Notes: generated from the letters alone by a model not told the origin. A DNA stretch of 46,567 nucleotides from Syntrophobacteraceae bacterium (GCA_013314815.1 JABUEY010000012.1:1-46567), one strand, 5' to 3'. Counted from the stretch's first letter, positions 1 through 7,501 are shown. Numbers and translations: made by a program.

Positions 1-1151
1 GGGTTCTTGGAGAGCGAGGTCAGCACATTAATCAGCCGGGTTGCAGATTGAGCGGCGTCTTTAAGCTCTCCCAGAAAGACCGATCCCATCACGATTTGCA
101 GCGTCCCCCATGATCCAGACAGGCTCAAAAGCGCCCCCTTGAGGTCGTCCAGCATTCGTGCTGCAGTCTGTGCAGCCGATCCAGTGCTGTTCTGGATCTC
201 GCCCGCAAACGTCCTCACCTTGTCGATTCCTGTGTTGAGCAGAGCGTTTACGGCATTGATCGCATCGTCTCCGAATATCTTCTTGAGCTTCTCAGCCCTG
301 CTTGCCGTGCCCACTCCAGCCAGTGATGTTTCGAGTTTCCGCAGGATATCGAATATGGGCAGCATATTTCCGGAGGCATCCTTTACCGCAACGCCCATCT
401 TGGCCAGAGTCTTTGCGGCATCCCCGGTCGGCCCCTGCAGTCGCAGCATCATGGTCTTGAGTTGGGTCCCGGCCTCGGCCCCCTTGATCCCCATGTCGCT
501 CATCTTGCCGGCCATTGCCGATAGCTCTACCAACGACACATGAGCGGCTGCAGCTGTGGTGCCGGCATTTTTCAGGGTCTGACCCATTTGGGTCACATCA
601 GTGCTGGCCGCATTGGCTGTCTTCGACAGCACGTCGGCGACCATACCCATATCACTGGCGCTGAGCCCGAAGGTCTTGATCGTATCGCTCGCGATTTCCG
701 TGGCCTGGACTAACTCCAGGTCTCCAGCCGCTGCCAGAGAAAGCACTCCCGGCATGGCCCCGATGATCTCGCTCACCGCAAACCCTGCCTTGGCTAAATC
801 CTCCTGGGCTCGCAGTGTCTGTGCAGCACTAAAGGCTGTGGCAGCTCCCAGGTCTAGGGCCGATTGCTTCAGTTTTATCATTTCTGACTGCGTGGCATCG
901 CTCACAGCAGCCAGGCGGCTCAGGCCATGCTCGAAGTCCATGGCCACGTTCACGGCTTTTCCCATTCCGAGGAGGACACCAGAGGCGGCTGCAGCAACCG
1001 GCATCATCGATGAGGCCAGGTTTCCCATGCGCGTCGCAAGCGAAGTCGCAGCCGCACCTGTTCTGTTCAGATCCGAACGAATATGGCGAAGCGGACCGGT
1101 AATCATGTCCACCAGGCTCATGACCGCCTGAACTTCAAACGCTGCGTCCAT
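1..1151 (-). CDS. Phage tail tape measure protein, N-terminal part (cut by window edge)
   Basis: The minus strand is open from ATG at 1149-1151 to the window edge, giving at least 383 residues. The protein begins MDAAFEVQAVMSLVDMITGP and continues with Ala/Gly-rich helical sequence. It includes the TP901-type core pattern: SRLAAVSDATQSEM, KAGFAVSEIIGAMPGVLSLA, FGLSASDMGMVADVLSKTAN and GDDAINAVNALLN. Tape measure proteins set tail length and lie inside the tail tube during assembly. A GAGG ribosome site sits about 6 bases before the ATG. The gene follows the tail chaperones, its usual place in long-tailed phages. Apparent plus-strand frames here are shadows. The C-terminal part lies outside the window. 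Confidence 0.9.
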   Translation of the reverse strand, partial: MDAAFEVQAVMSLVDMITGPLRHIRSDLNRTGAAATSLATRMGNLASSMMPVAAAASGVLLGMGKAVNVAMDFEHGLSRLAAVSDATQSEMIKLKQSALDLGAATAFSAAQTLRAQEDLAKAGFAVSEIIGAMPGVLSLAAAGDLELVQATEIASDTIKTFGLSASDMGMVADVLSKTANAASTDVTQMGQTLKNAGTTAAAAHVSLVELSAMAGKMSDMGIKGAEAGTQLKTMMLRLQGPTGDAAKTLAKMGVAVKDASGNMLPIFDILRKLETSLAGVGTASRAEKLKKIFGDDAINAVNALLNTGIDKVRTFAGEIQNSTGSAAQTAARMLDDLKGALLSLSGSWGTLQIVMGSVFLGELKDAAQSATRLINVLTSLSKN

Positions 1152-1166
1152 TCACATCCTCGGAAA

Positions 1167-1187
1167 TTTGATCATTTTTACGCAATT
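1167..1187 (+). repeat. Bipartite motif TTTGATCA-N5-ACGCAATT, internal copy 1
   Basis: An exact copy of the motif also found at 17,177-17,197 and at 25,941-25,961. It lies across the end of the frameshifted chaperone frame and the leader of the tape measure gene. All three copies share both 8-base blocks and the 5-base spacer, while the spacer sequence differs. Its role is unknown; a transposase or regulator site is possible. Confidence 0.6.
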
Positions 1188-1640
1188 ATCTTGACCCGTT
1201 CACCCGCTCTTCGATCCACAGTGCTTCAGCCGCCTGCTGCATGAACTCTATGGGATCATCGGACGGTTCCCTGTGAGTCCAGTAGCGGATGAGCACACCG
1301 AGTTGCCGCAACCCGTTTAGCGACAGCGCTCGGCGTTCCGCCTCGATCACTTTCCCAGACTGCCGAACCCCATTCGCTCAAATATCTCGTTAGCGAATGT
1401 CGTCGCAACGCCAGGATATTGCTCCAGATGCTCCCTCAGCGACGCCTCATCATCGGGGCACACGCACGCCAGCAGGAGATTCCGGAACGATCGCAGCGGA
1501 GACTTCGCAGCTTCCAGGGTAGAGCGGGAGAGGTCCGATACGGTCGGCTGACGGAATCGGCACTCGATGCGCATCTGCTCTCCGGCGAAATTCCGGAACT
1601 CCGAAACCAGAACAATATATCCTTCCTGCTTCTCACTCAT
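1186..1640 (-). CDS. Tail assembly chaperone, long form made by -1 frameshift (gpGT-like role)
   Basis: Slipping back one base at GGGAAAG (1350-1356) opens a second frame that reads 54 further codons to TAA at 1186-1188: first VIEAERRALSLNGLRQLGVL, then IRYWTHREPSDDPIEFMQQA and a short tail. The fused product would be 151 residues. The extension has no start of its own and fills the gap before the tape measure gene. The geometry is that of the lambda G-T frameshift: canonical heptamer, immediate stop in the zero frame, and a long open -1 frame. The efficiency cannot be read from sequence. Confidence 0.82.
1332..1356 (-). promoter_or_regulatory. Programmed -1 frameshift signal: GGGAAAG plus downstream stem
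   Basis: The heptamer G GGA AAG is in the correct phase at 1350-1356 on the minus strand, the same heptamer as in lambda G-T. After a 7-base spacer that contains the TGA stop there is a small hairpin, GGCG-GAA-CGCC (1332-1342). Slippery sequence, spacer and stem together are a standard frameshift signal. Confidence 0.82.
1347..1640 (-). CDS. Tail assembly chaperone, short form (lambda gpG-like role)
   Basis: A 97-residue protein between the tail tube and the tape measure gene, where long-tailed phages encode their tail assembly chaperones. It starts MSEKQEGYIVLVSEFRNFAG and ends FERMGFGSLGK. Its last sense codons form the slippery heptamer GGGAAAG, followed at once by TGA. The product is thought to bind the tape measure protein during tail assembly together with the frameshifted long form. 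I recognise it by position, size and frameshift site rather than by a clear sequence family. Confidence 0.8.
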   Translation of the reverse strand: MSEKQEGYIVLVSEFRNFAGEQMRIECRFRQPTVSDLSRSTLEAAKSPLRSFRNLLLACVCPDDEASLREHLEQYPGVATTFANEIFERMGFGSLGK

Positions 1641-1670
1641 TTCTTCGCATCCTCTCGTTCATTATTGAAC

Positions 1671-2126
1671 CTATCTGCCCATCGCTCCGTCGCGGCCCGC
1701 CTTGTAGGCCGCCTTGCCGTTCCATTCGATGGGCGACAGAATGACGATATCGAGCTTCGTCTGCCCGGAATTCTCCTCGCCCTGCTTGGCGCTGTTGTCG
1801 CGCTTGGTGATATGGCAGTCCTTCAGCACATCCGTTATGGTCGCCTGGTCATGATTGGCATAGGAAACCACCACAGTGAAGGTGCTCTTGGTGTAGAAGC
1901 TCCCGCCCAGCGCCTTCTGGAGCCGGTCCGCCTCGTCCTTGTCGAGCGTCAGGCTCCCCGATGCTTCGTAGTTCTTCCGCCCATAGCCCCGGGGAATCGA
2001 CCCTCTCCCGTATCTCGCTTCGATCGGGCGCTCGTCGGAATAGCTCACTTCCTGCACCCCGATCACGATCCCGTGGGGCATGACGATTTCCACGGATTCC
2101 CAGTCGTATTGATTGCCATTGATCAT
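1671..2126 (-). CDS. Phage tail tube protein
   Basis: A 151-residue protein directly downstream of the sheath gene, corresponding in place to Mu gpM. It starts MINGNQYDWESVEIVMPHGI and has the GVQEVSYSDERPIEARYGRG segment and a YEASGSLTLDKDEADRLQ region typical of tail tube proteins of Mu-like prophages. It would polymerise into the inner tube through which DNA passes. Its ATG overlaps the stop of the small frame at 2123-2200, so the genes are probably translationally coupled. An ATTCTCC-type ribosome site (GGAGAAT on the minus strand) lies just before the start. Confidence 0.85.
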   Translation of the reverse strand: MINGNQYDWESVEIVMPHGIVIGVQEVSYSDERPIEARYGRGSIPRGYGRKNYEASGSLTLDKDEADRLQKALGGSFYTKSTFTVVVSYANHDQATITDVLKDCHITKRDNSAKQGEENSGQTKLDIVILSPIEWNGKAAYKAGRDGAMGR

Positions 2127-2200
2127 CTGTTATTCTCCTCAACCCAGCCCGCCCTCTCGGCCCGGTAAGCCTTCCTGCGGGCCTCAATTACGCCTTGCAT
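2123..2200 (-). CDS. 25-residue micro-ORF between sheath and tube genes
   Basis: A short frame reads MQGVIEARRKAYRAERAGWV and then EENNR. Its ATG overlaps the sheath stop (TGATG at 2198-2202) and its own stop overlaps the tube ATG. Two stop-start overlaps in a row and a basic, helix-like composition favour real translation over chance, either as a peptide or as a coupling device between two structural genes needed in fixed ratio. No family is recognised and the frame is very short. Confidence 0.45.
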   Translation of the reverse strand: MQGVIEARRKAYRAERAGWVEENNR

Positions 2201-3903
2201 CAGGCCGCTTCCTCCTTTAGACGAGGATCAAACCTGCTTCCGGCATACACGTAGCTCGCATACAACTTGATGGTCCGGATGATGGGTATTCCGATCAGCG
2301 TCACCTCCACCGCAACGCCGTTGTTGACGATGTCCTGATTCCCAGGGATGTGCACCACATGTGCCGCCAGCTCCTGCGGAATGGCCGACGTCATGGTGTC
2401 GAGGGCATTTTCGAGGTTCGCCTTGAGGTAGGCCAGCCCTGGAGCATCCGCACCGAGCAGCACATCACCGGCTTCGTCATACATGGATTTAAGCGCCTGG
2501 ATACGCAGCAGTCGCACGGCTTTGAACACCACCCGGAGCACCTCCAGGTATTGGTAATCGCTCGTCACGTCGGCCAGGGTCTTGGCATCACCCCAATAAC
2601 ACGATGCCAGGCTTGCATAGCGCTTGGCCGTCACGTAGCCGGCGTCTTCGAGCGTGGATTGCATCGACTCCGTGTAGAGATCCGGGAGTTTTAACTGAGA
2701 GATTCCACCGTCGCGAACGCGCCCGATGGCTCTCTGCACTGGAATGGACAGCAGCCGCCCGACCATCAGTCCACCTGCATTCCGGGTGAGACTCAAACCA
2801 CGGGTGTCGCTGATCTCACCGAAGGCAGAGCATACGGACACAAAACGGTGAGCATAGCCGGCTTTCTCCGCAACCAGCGATGAAACCCAGTCGTCAAGCG
2901 TTTCGTTGGGGTAAGGGAGCCGAGCCTCACAAGTGAAAAACGTTGGGCGATGCTTGTTCCACTGGCTGTCGGCCAAAGTCCCCAGTACGGCCCAGTCCGT
3001 TGAATTGGACGCGCCCACCACGTGCACGAATTCGGGGTCGGCAAGATGGAGCGGCTGTTCGATGGCTTCCACCACCGTGGAGATGGCCGCAACGGGGGCC
3101 AGCAGGCTGAAGGAATGCATATCCCCGGCCACCACCTCAGGGCTTACGGGCACGGTAATACTTACTCCGGTACTCCCCACCGGCACGACCCCGTCCAGGG
3201 GTACGGTCCGTTCAGGGCCGTAACTGTCACCTCCGTCCAGGCTCAACTGGTACGTGGCGGCATTTCTCAGTCCACCGGTCACCACCTTGAAAACCACGTC
3301 CGCTGCGCACTTCACAGTCCCTGAAACCGTAACGGCGGCCCCGGTCCCCGTCTTGGTGATTGCACCGATGGGAGCTTGCACGGCCACGGAATAAGTGTCG
3401 TCCATCACGTGAGTTCCGGCCGTCAGGGTAAGCGTCACCCCGGAAGTCCCCAGCGCGATCGCGCCGCCGGCATTCGTCGTGACTTCCGCTCCCCAGGTCG
3501 CTCCGCCGTCTTCTGAAAGCTTGTACTTGGCCGTTCCGAGCGCCCCACCCACCGCTATCTTGACCACGAAGCTCCCGCTTTCCGCCGCCGTGCCGCTCAC
3601 CACGGCCTCGGGTCCGGTCCCGACGTGCGTTACCGGCGTAATGAGCGAGGCCGGGCTCCCGGCCACAGGGACGGCGAGCACCGTCGCCTCCTGCCCCATG
3701 GTCGCGAAAATATCCCTCAGGCAATCCACGAGCGGACCCTGCCCGAGCAAACCCTCCAAGTTCGAGCTCTTCCCGAGATAATAGATTTTCCCCGGGGTCC
3801 CGAGCGAGCACACTCCGGCGATCATCGCCTTGCCGGAGATGTCGCCCGGGACCAGCCCGCTTGTTCCATCCACTATGAATTCAAAAACATCACGCAATCC
3901 CAT
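2200..3903 (-). CDS. Phage tail sheath protein with two inserted beta-sandwich-like repeats
   Basis: A 567-residue contractile sheath protein in the position of Mu gpL. Residues 1-90 and about 280-567 are sheath-like: the start MGLRDVFEFIVDGTSGLVPG, the central EFVHVVGASNSTDWAVL and the C-terminal GIPIIRTIKLYASYVYAGSR. Residues about 92-181 and 184-273 are two related segments. Each has the patterns (K/Q)LSxDGGxxxGxE and STGVxxT or TSGVTLT, and each ends in a V-APxxA strand. They look like two copies of an Ig-like or adhesin-like domain placed on the outside of the sheath. A GGGG ribosome site precedes ATG 3903. The sheath contracts to drive the tube through the cell envelope. Confidence 0.88.
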   Translation of the reverse strand: MGLRDVFEFIVDGTSGLVPGDISGKAMIAGVCSLGTPGKIYYLGKSSNLEGLLGQGPLVDCLRDIFATMGQEATVLAVPVAGSPASLITPVTHVGTGPEAVVSGTAAESGSFVVKIAVGGALGTAKYKLSEDGGATWGAEVTTNAGGAIALGTSGVTLTLTAGTHVMDDTYSVAVQAPIGAITKTGTGAAVTVSGTVKCAADVVFKVVTGGLRNAATYQLSLDGGDSYGPERTVPLDGVVPVGSTGVSITVPVSPEVVAGDMHSFSLLAPVAAISTVVEAIEQPLHLADPEFVHVVGASNSTDWAVLGTLADSQWNKHRPTFFTCEARLPYPNETLDDWVSSLVAEKAGYAHRFVSVCSAFGEISDTRGLSLTRNAGGLMVGRLLSIPVQRAIGRVRDGGISQLKLPDLYTESMQSTLEDAGYVTAKRYASLASCYWGDAKTLADVTSDYQYLEVLRVVFKAVRLLRIQALKSMYDEAGDVLLGADAPGLAYLKANLENALDTMTSAIPQELAAHVVHIPGNQDIVNNGVAVEVTLIGIPIIRTIKLYASYVYAGSRFDPRLKEEAA

Positions 3904-3922
3904 GGATTACATCCCCTTCCTC

Positions 3923-4117
3923 TCACTTCCCCATCGGGCGGTCGTTGAATTCCACTGCGGCCCTCAGGAAATCCTTCTCGGTTACCGATTTCCCTGGAGC
4001 CCACTTCTGATGACGCATGATGCCGGCAAGCTTCCACTTTCTAACCCCAAGCCGGGCCGCCAGCTCCTCCACCGGAATCAGATCTTCCATGGTCCGGGCG
4101 GTACGATCCTTTGCCAT
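3923..4117 (-). CDS. Small conserved phage protein upstream of the sheath, HTH-like
   Basis: A 64-residue basic protein, MAKDRTARTMEDLIPVEELA followed by ARLGVRKWKLAGIMRHQKWA. The VEELAARLGVRKWKLAGIM segment resembles a helix-turn-helix, but the gene sits in the tail operon where Mu-like phages often have small proteins of unknown role. The start is set at 4117 rather than 4123 because AGGAGG lies 6 bases upstream of the second ATG and directly abuts the first. Function unknown. Confidence 0.6.
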   Translation of the reverse strand: MAKDRTARTMEDLIPVEELAARLGVRKWKLAGIMRHQKWAPGKSVTEKDFLRAAVEFNDRPMGK

Positions 4118-4134
4118 TACCATCCTCCTCTCTC

Positions 4135-4407
4135 CTAATTCATCGATACCTTGAGGTTCTTTCCAGCCGCGAAGCGGACCACGCGCCGGGACGGAATACT
4201 GATGGCTTCCCCGGTCGAAGGGTTGCGCCCCTCACGCTCTCCGAGCTCCTTGACCTTGAACGTTCCGAATCCAACCAGCGTAACGCTTCCATCGATCTCA
4301 AGCCCTTCCCTGACTCCGTCCAGAAAGGCGTTCAGCGCTTCTCCGGCCTGCGCCCTGGTGATCTTGGCCTCTTCGGCCATCTTTCTTATCAGGTCCTGTT
4401 TCGTCAT
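4135..4407 (-). CDS. HU/IHF-family DNA-binding protein
   Basis: A 90-residue protein with the full HU fold: MTKQDLIRKMAEEAKITRAQ, the helical body to GEALNAFLDGVREGL, and the beta arm GFGTFKVKELGEREGRNPST followed by GEAISIPSRRVVRFAAGK. The GRNP(S/T)G arm signature is intact, so DNA bending activity is expected. The start at 4407 has GGGGGAAGTT before it; the longer frame to 4503 has no ribosome site. It lies between tail genes rather than in the early region, so it would be made late, with the virion proteins. It may compact phage DNA or help transposition or packaging; Mu itself relies on host HU and IHF. Confidence 0.92.
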   Translation of the reverse strand: MTKQDLIRKMAEEAKITRAQAGEALNAFLDGVREGLEIDGSVTLVGFGTFKVKELGEREGRNPSTGEAISIPSRRVVRFAAGKNLKVSMN

Positions 4408-4421
4408 AACTTCCCCCACTC

Positions 4422-5171
4422 CTACCATTCCGAATGCCCTTCCACCGCAACCACTGAATCCGGGCTCTCCCACGTCGCACCGTCTTCCCACCAGCCAAGC
4501 CATGACCGTTCGATGGCGGCAGATTCACTGCGGAAACGCCCGGAAAGCTCCGAGATCGGAGATGCATCTACGACAAAAACATCCGCCACGGACCTCGAAC
4601 GGTCGCCGGAGAGTACCGGCACCAGCTCGTAACAGGTCCGGATAACTTTCAGGAACCCTCCCCAATACGGGACAATGTGAGCGTCCCTGATCCACGGGAC
4701 AGACTCGTCACGGCTGATCATGCCGCGAAACACCACGTACACCGCGTTGGAACGCCTGCGCCCGACGTCCACCAGCCCGGATACGAACCCACTACGCACT
4801 GCGCGGTTCGCGGTCACCACTACCAGGTCGTTGTTGGAATCCCCAACCTTCCTGGGTAGGGCCAGGATGTATCGACGGTAAGCCTCTTCCACCCAATCCG
4901 GATCTTCGCTCACCAGCTCACAGCGCGCGGTGAGCTCCGCCGTGTAGAGCGCCCTCCGGACGGTTCTCGAACGCAGGGGATCGCTCCCGGCAACCACCGC
5001 CAGCCGGCGGCCGCTCCGCTTGAGGCTTTCCCCCATCCATTCGACTTCCATGCGGGGGTCCGGCAGCAGGATTGATCCACCCTTCTTCCAGGGCTTTTCG
5101 ATCACCGAGGCATCCTGGAGCCCAACCTCCTCCGCCGCCGTCTTGATGATGGAAAATGCAGTATCCCTCAA
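4422..5171 (-). CDS. Probable tail terminator/neck protein (position of Mu gpK or gp37)
   Basis: A 249-residue protein starting MRDTAFSIIKTAAEEVGLQD. The first part has a pattern seen in small phage tail-completion proteins (PDPRMEVEWMGESLKRSGRR, then YTAELTARCELVSEDPDWVEE). The rest is not recognised (RSNAVYVVFRGMISRDESVP and beyond). It stands between the virion morphogenesis gene and the sheath group, where Mu-like phages encode the protein that ends tail growth and joins it to the head. At 249 residues it is longer than most tail terminators, so an extra domain is likely. The assignment is mainly positional. Confidence 0.5.
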   Translation of the reverse strand: MRDTAFSIIKTAAEEVGLQDASVIEKPWKKGGSILLPDPRMEVEWMGESLKRSGRRLAVVAGSDPLRSRTVRRALYTAELTARCELVSEDPDWVEEAYRRYILALPRKVGDSNNDLVVVTANRAVRSGFVSGLVDVGRRRSNAVYVVFRGMISRDESVPWIRDAHIVPYWGGFLKVIRTCYELVPVLSGDRSRSVADVFVVDASPISELSGRFRSESAAIERSWLGWWEDGATWESPDSVVAVEGHSEW

Positions 5172-5200
5172 TTTGAACCCCTGGCCATTTCCAGACTACT

Positions 5201-5231
5201 GTTTAAAAACGTTCATAAACGGTTCAAAAAC
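5201..5231. repeat. Three tandem 10-bp repeats, consensus GTTYAWAAAC
   Basis: GTTTAAAAAC, GTTCATAAAC and GTTCAAAAAC follow each other at 10 and 11 base steps, one helical turn apart. They lie in the AT-rich gap just upstream of the minus-strand gene that begins at 5171 and downstream of a terminator-like hairpin. This is the layout of an operator or activator site for a separate tail-operon promoter. No clear -35/-10 pair was found. Confidence 0.5.
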
Positions 5232-5270
5232 TATTTAAATCCATTTTGCCTATCTCGATATGCCACAGAC

Positions 5271-5292
5271 CTAAAAATGCCTTCAAAGGGCA
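5271..5292 (-). terminator. Possible Rho-independent terminator after the head genes
   Basis: On the minus strand a 6-bp stem (TGCCCT/AGGGCA type with one G-T pair, loop of 3) is followed by TTTTTA. It lies 14 bases after the stop of the morphogenesis gene at 5306. The stem is short, so termination may be partial. Confidence 0.4.
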
Positions 5293-5305
5293 AAATACCG
5301 CCTTT

Positions 5306-5806
5306 TCAACTCACGACCCCGAAAGCCCTTTTCATACCCGAAATCATCGTCTCCCCGGCCTCCGCCATGTCCTCCTCGTTGATCCCGATGAAGGGGCGGG
5401 CCGGCATCGTCACCTTCTTGGTCGCAATCCATTTCCCTCCCACCTGGAACTTCAGCTTGGGGGCGCGTTGGGGTTCGATTTCCCCGCCGAACTGGTGAAT
5501 GGCCGCGTATTCCTTGTTCGTGCCCACCACAACCATGGTGGGGCTCGCCTCGTAGACGATGGAATTCTTGAGGCCTGCCGTTTCCGTAAGCGTCTGTCCG
5601 CCTTCGGATTCAGCGCGCGCGGACTCTTTCCACAGGTTCCCTTCCGGGTCGGTTTCGTCCTTGAACCGCTTCCGGGTCGAAGCGACCAGCGCCTCTCCCA
5701 CGGCCTCGGCCAGGTTCTGGGACTCACCCATGAGGCCTGCGGCCCGGCTCACGGCGTTCGCAAGCCGGCTCATATCCATCCTGAAGGATGCGCCCGTTTT
5801 ACTCAT
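5306..5806 (-). CDS. Phage virion morphogenesis protein (Mu gpG / phage_tail_S type)
   Basis: A 166-residue protein starting MSKTGASFRMDMSRLANAVS. The family pattern is clear: RKRFKDETDPEGNLWKESAR, then TAGLKNSIVYEASPTMVVVG, TNKEYAAIHQFGG and ARPFIGINEEDMAEA. Members act in joining tails and in completing the virion. The ATG overlaps the stop of the DUF1320-type gene (TGATG at 5804-5808); the much longer open frame to 6034 is read-through of that gene in another frame. In Mu this gene lies nearer the MuF gene, so the order is rearranged. Confidence 0.85.
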   Translation of the reverse strand: MSKTGASFRMDMSRLANAVSRAAGLMGESQNLAEAVGEALVASTRKRFKDETDPEGNLWKESARAESEGGQTLTETAGLKNSIVYEASPTMVVVGTNKEYAAIHQFGGEIEPQRAPKLKFQVGGKWIATKKVTMPARPFIGINEEDMAEAGETMISGMKRAFGVVS

Positions 5807-6234
5807 CAGAATTTGCTCCATATCTCTTCGGTGAACATCCGGTCCGGGGCGAGCACGTCCACGCCCCCCGCCTCGGGTTCCTTGCCGTCGAGTCCGTAGC
5901 CCGGCTTTCCTTCCCGGATGGCTTCCAGGTCCTTGACCGCCTGTTTGTAAAGCGTCTGGAGCGGAATCCATTCGTTGCCGCTCGACGCCTCCGTGTCCAT
6001 CAGGGTCGTGATCTCTCCCACAAGTCTCCAGCATACGATCACCGCGCAGATGCGCCGCACCGTAGCAGGGATGGACGCCAGGGGGAGCGTGCAGACGGCT
6101 CGCAGTGAATCATCGATTTCAGCGCTCACCTGGGAGATATGCCGCAACGCGCTGCCCGGGCTCAGTTGCTCGATCTTGTCCAGGTATTCCTGGTACAGGT
6201 AGTCGTTAAGGTCCGTTCCCTCGCAATAGTTCAT
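5806..6234 (-). CDS. DUF1320-type protein (Mu gp36-like)
   Basis: A 142-residue protein, MNYCEGTDLNDYLYQEYLDK followed by IEQLSPGSALRHISQVSAEI. It has the helical SAEIDDSLR and ICAVIVCWRLVGE segments of the gp36 family found between capsid and tail genes of Mu-like phages; head-tail joining is the usual guess. The start at 6234 is chosen because GAGG lies 8 bases upstream; ATG 6240 is too close to it. Confidence 0.8.
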   Translation of the reverse strand: MNYCEGTDLNDYLYQEYLDKIEQLSPGSALRHISQVSAEIDDSLRAVCTLPLASIPATVRRICAVIVCWRLVGEITTLMDTEASSGNEWIPLQTLYKQAVKDLEAIREGKPGYGLDGKEPEAGGVDVLAPDRMFTEEIWSKF

Positions 6235-6244
6235 TTCCATGCCC

Positions 6245-6463
6245 TCACAAGCCGAGGTCGAATTCAAAAATCCGGCTCAGTTCCCCCTTCTTTTGCACGA
6301 ACGCCTCGAAGGACTCCACGAACGGCTTGAACCTGCCGCGTGCATCGATGCCGCAGTTGGGGCATACCAGATCATCCTTGCTGAAAAGAACATCCGCGCG
6401 AAGCTCGAATGAGCATTCGCACAGGATACAACGCACCTTCACGGGATCATTGATCTGAATCAT
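6245..6463 (-). CDS. Zinc-ribbon protein between capsid and gp36-like genes
   Basis: A 72-residue protein, MIQINDPVKVRCILCECSFE and so on, with CxxC at about residues 12-15 and VCPNCG at about 34-38, enough for one four-cysteine zinc site. The C-terminal half (FKPFVESFEAFVQKKGEL) is helical. It lies where Mu has the small gp35. A GGGAG site is upstream. The role in the virion or assembly is unknown. Confidence 0.7.
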   Translation of the reverse strand: MIQINDPVKVRCILCECSFELRADVLFSKDDLVCPNCGIDARGRFKPFVESFEAFVQKKGELSRIFEFDLGL

Positions 6464-6481
6464 TCCGATCTCCCTTCGCGC

Positions 6482-7459
6482 CTAGCTCACTACCGTCGCC
6501 TTGCAGATCCCCTCCACGTTGGGCAAGGGGAATGGCTTGCTTTCAGCCACCAGCTTATATCCGCTCGGATCTTCGAGCTTGATGGGCTTAACGAAAAACG
6601 GCATGGGCTGAAGGTTCGCATCCAGGTCGTCCACGGCGCAGTACACGAGCCGGTGGCCGGCGTCGGTGGCGATCATCACTACGTCGTTATCCTCCACCGT
6701 AGCGGTCAGCGTTCCGGTCTGCGGGTTGCGGTTCTTTTCGATCCTCCGTTCCACGAGGTAGCCGCCGACATTGATCCCATGCTGCGTCATCTCCACACGC
6801 AGTTTGGCCGTGGTGACGCTCGCCTCCGCCAGGGTGAAGAGCTTTTCGTAGGCGGCCTTGCCGGCCCAGATCTTCACCGTCGAGCCGTATCCCTTTTCCT
6901 GCAGCGCCTCCTCCATGGCGGCCAGCGTCATGTATACGTCCTTCAGCTTGGCACCGGCCTCGCTCCAGAGCACATCCGGGGTCACGGAGAGCGGAGAGCC
7001 GAAGCTCACTTCGTAAGAATCGAACCCTCCCCCCTCCAGCTGCACGGGCCAGGCGAGCGTCCCGCTCAGCACCTTCGCGCACATGGCTTCCGTCGTCTTC
7101 CTCACCACCTGGCGCAGCAAGTCCGTTTTCTGGACCGCCCAGGCCTCCCGCCCTCCGGGTTTCAGCACCTGCAGGTTATTGAGGTCCTGGCCCGTCACCT
7201 GGCTGTTCGGGCGAATGGGGAGGGGCTCATAAAACGAGATGCTTCCGCTTTGCGACGTGGCGGGGATGGAAGGAGCCCCCCGCCTTACCACTGGAAGCGT
7301 GTTGGCCACCGAACGCACCAGGTCGGCGCCCACCACGGGCAGGCCCAGTTGTGGCCGGTCCGTGAAGATGTTGTCCATGACCGGTGTCAGGATCGGGGGC
7401 AGCGACGTCAGGTAACGCACGATGCAGTCCTTGGTGAATAACGATTTCAAATCGAACAT
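6482..7459 (-). CDS. Major capsid protein (HK97-fold, lambda gpE-type)
   Basis: A 325-residue coat protein starting MFDLKSLFTKDCIVRYLTSL. The order is that of E-type capsid proteins: an N-terminal arm, PVVRRGAPSIPATSQSGSI, a central helix (KLKDVYMTLAAMEEALQEKG) followed by KIWAGKAAYEKLFTLAEA, and the tail VAESKPFPLPNVEGICKATV. The start at 7459 has ACAGGAGAGACCC directly before it; the upstream in-frame ATG at 7495 lacks a site. It corresponds to Mu gpT and follows the decoration protein after a hairpin-containing gap. Confidence 0.88.
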   Translation of the reverse strand: MFDLKSLFTKDCIVRYLTSLPPILTPVMDNIFTDRPQLGLPVVGADLVRSVANTLPVVRRGAPSIPATSQSGSISFYEPLPIRPNSQVTGQDLNNLQVLKPGGREAWAVQKTDLLRQVVRKTTEAMCAKVLSGTLAWPVQLEGGGFDSYEVSFGSPLSVTPDVLWSEAGAKLKDVYMTLAAMEEALQEKGYGSTVKIWAGKAAYEKLFTLAEASVTTAKLRVEMTQHGINVGGYLVERRIEKNRNPQTGTLTATVEDNDVVMIATDAGHRLVYCAVDDLDANLQPMPFFVKPIKLEDPSGYKLVAESKPFPLPNVEGICKATVVS

Positions 7460-7501
7460 GGGTCTCTCCTGTTTTTCTGTATTTCGGGGCGACACGGCTC
7501 G

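Noticed and set aside
139-1131. Two plus-strand frames at the left edge
   Set aside because: They are antisense to the tape measure protein, whose minus-strand frame is open to the edge and recognisable.
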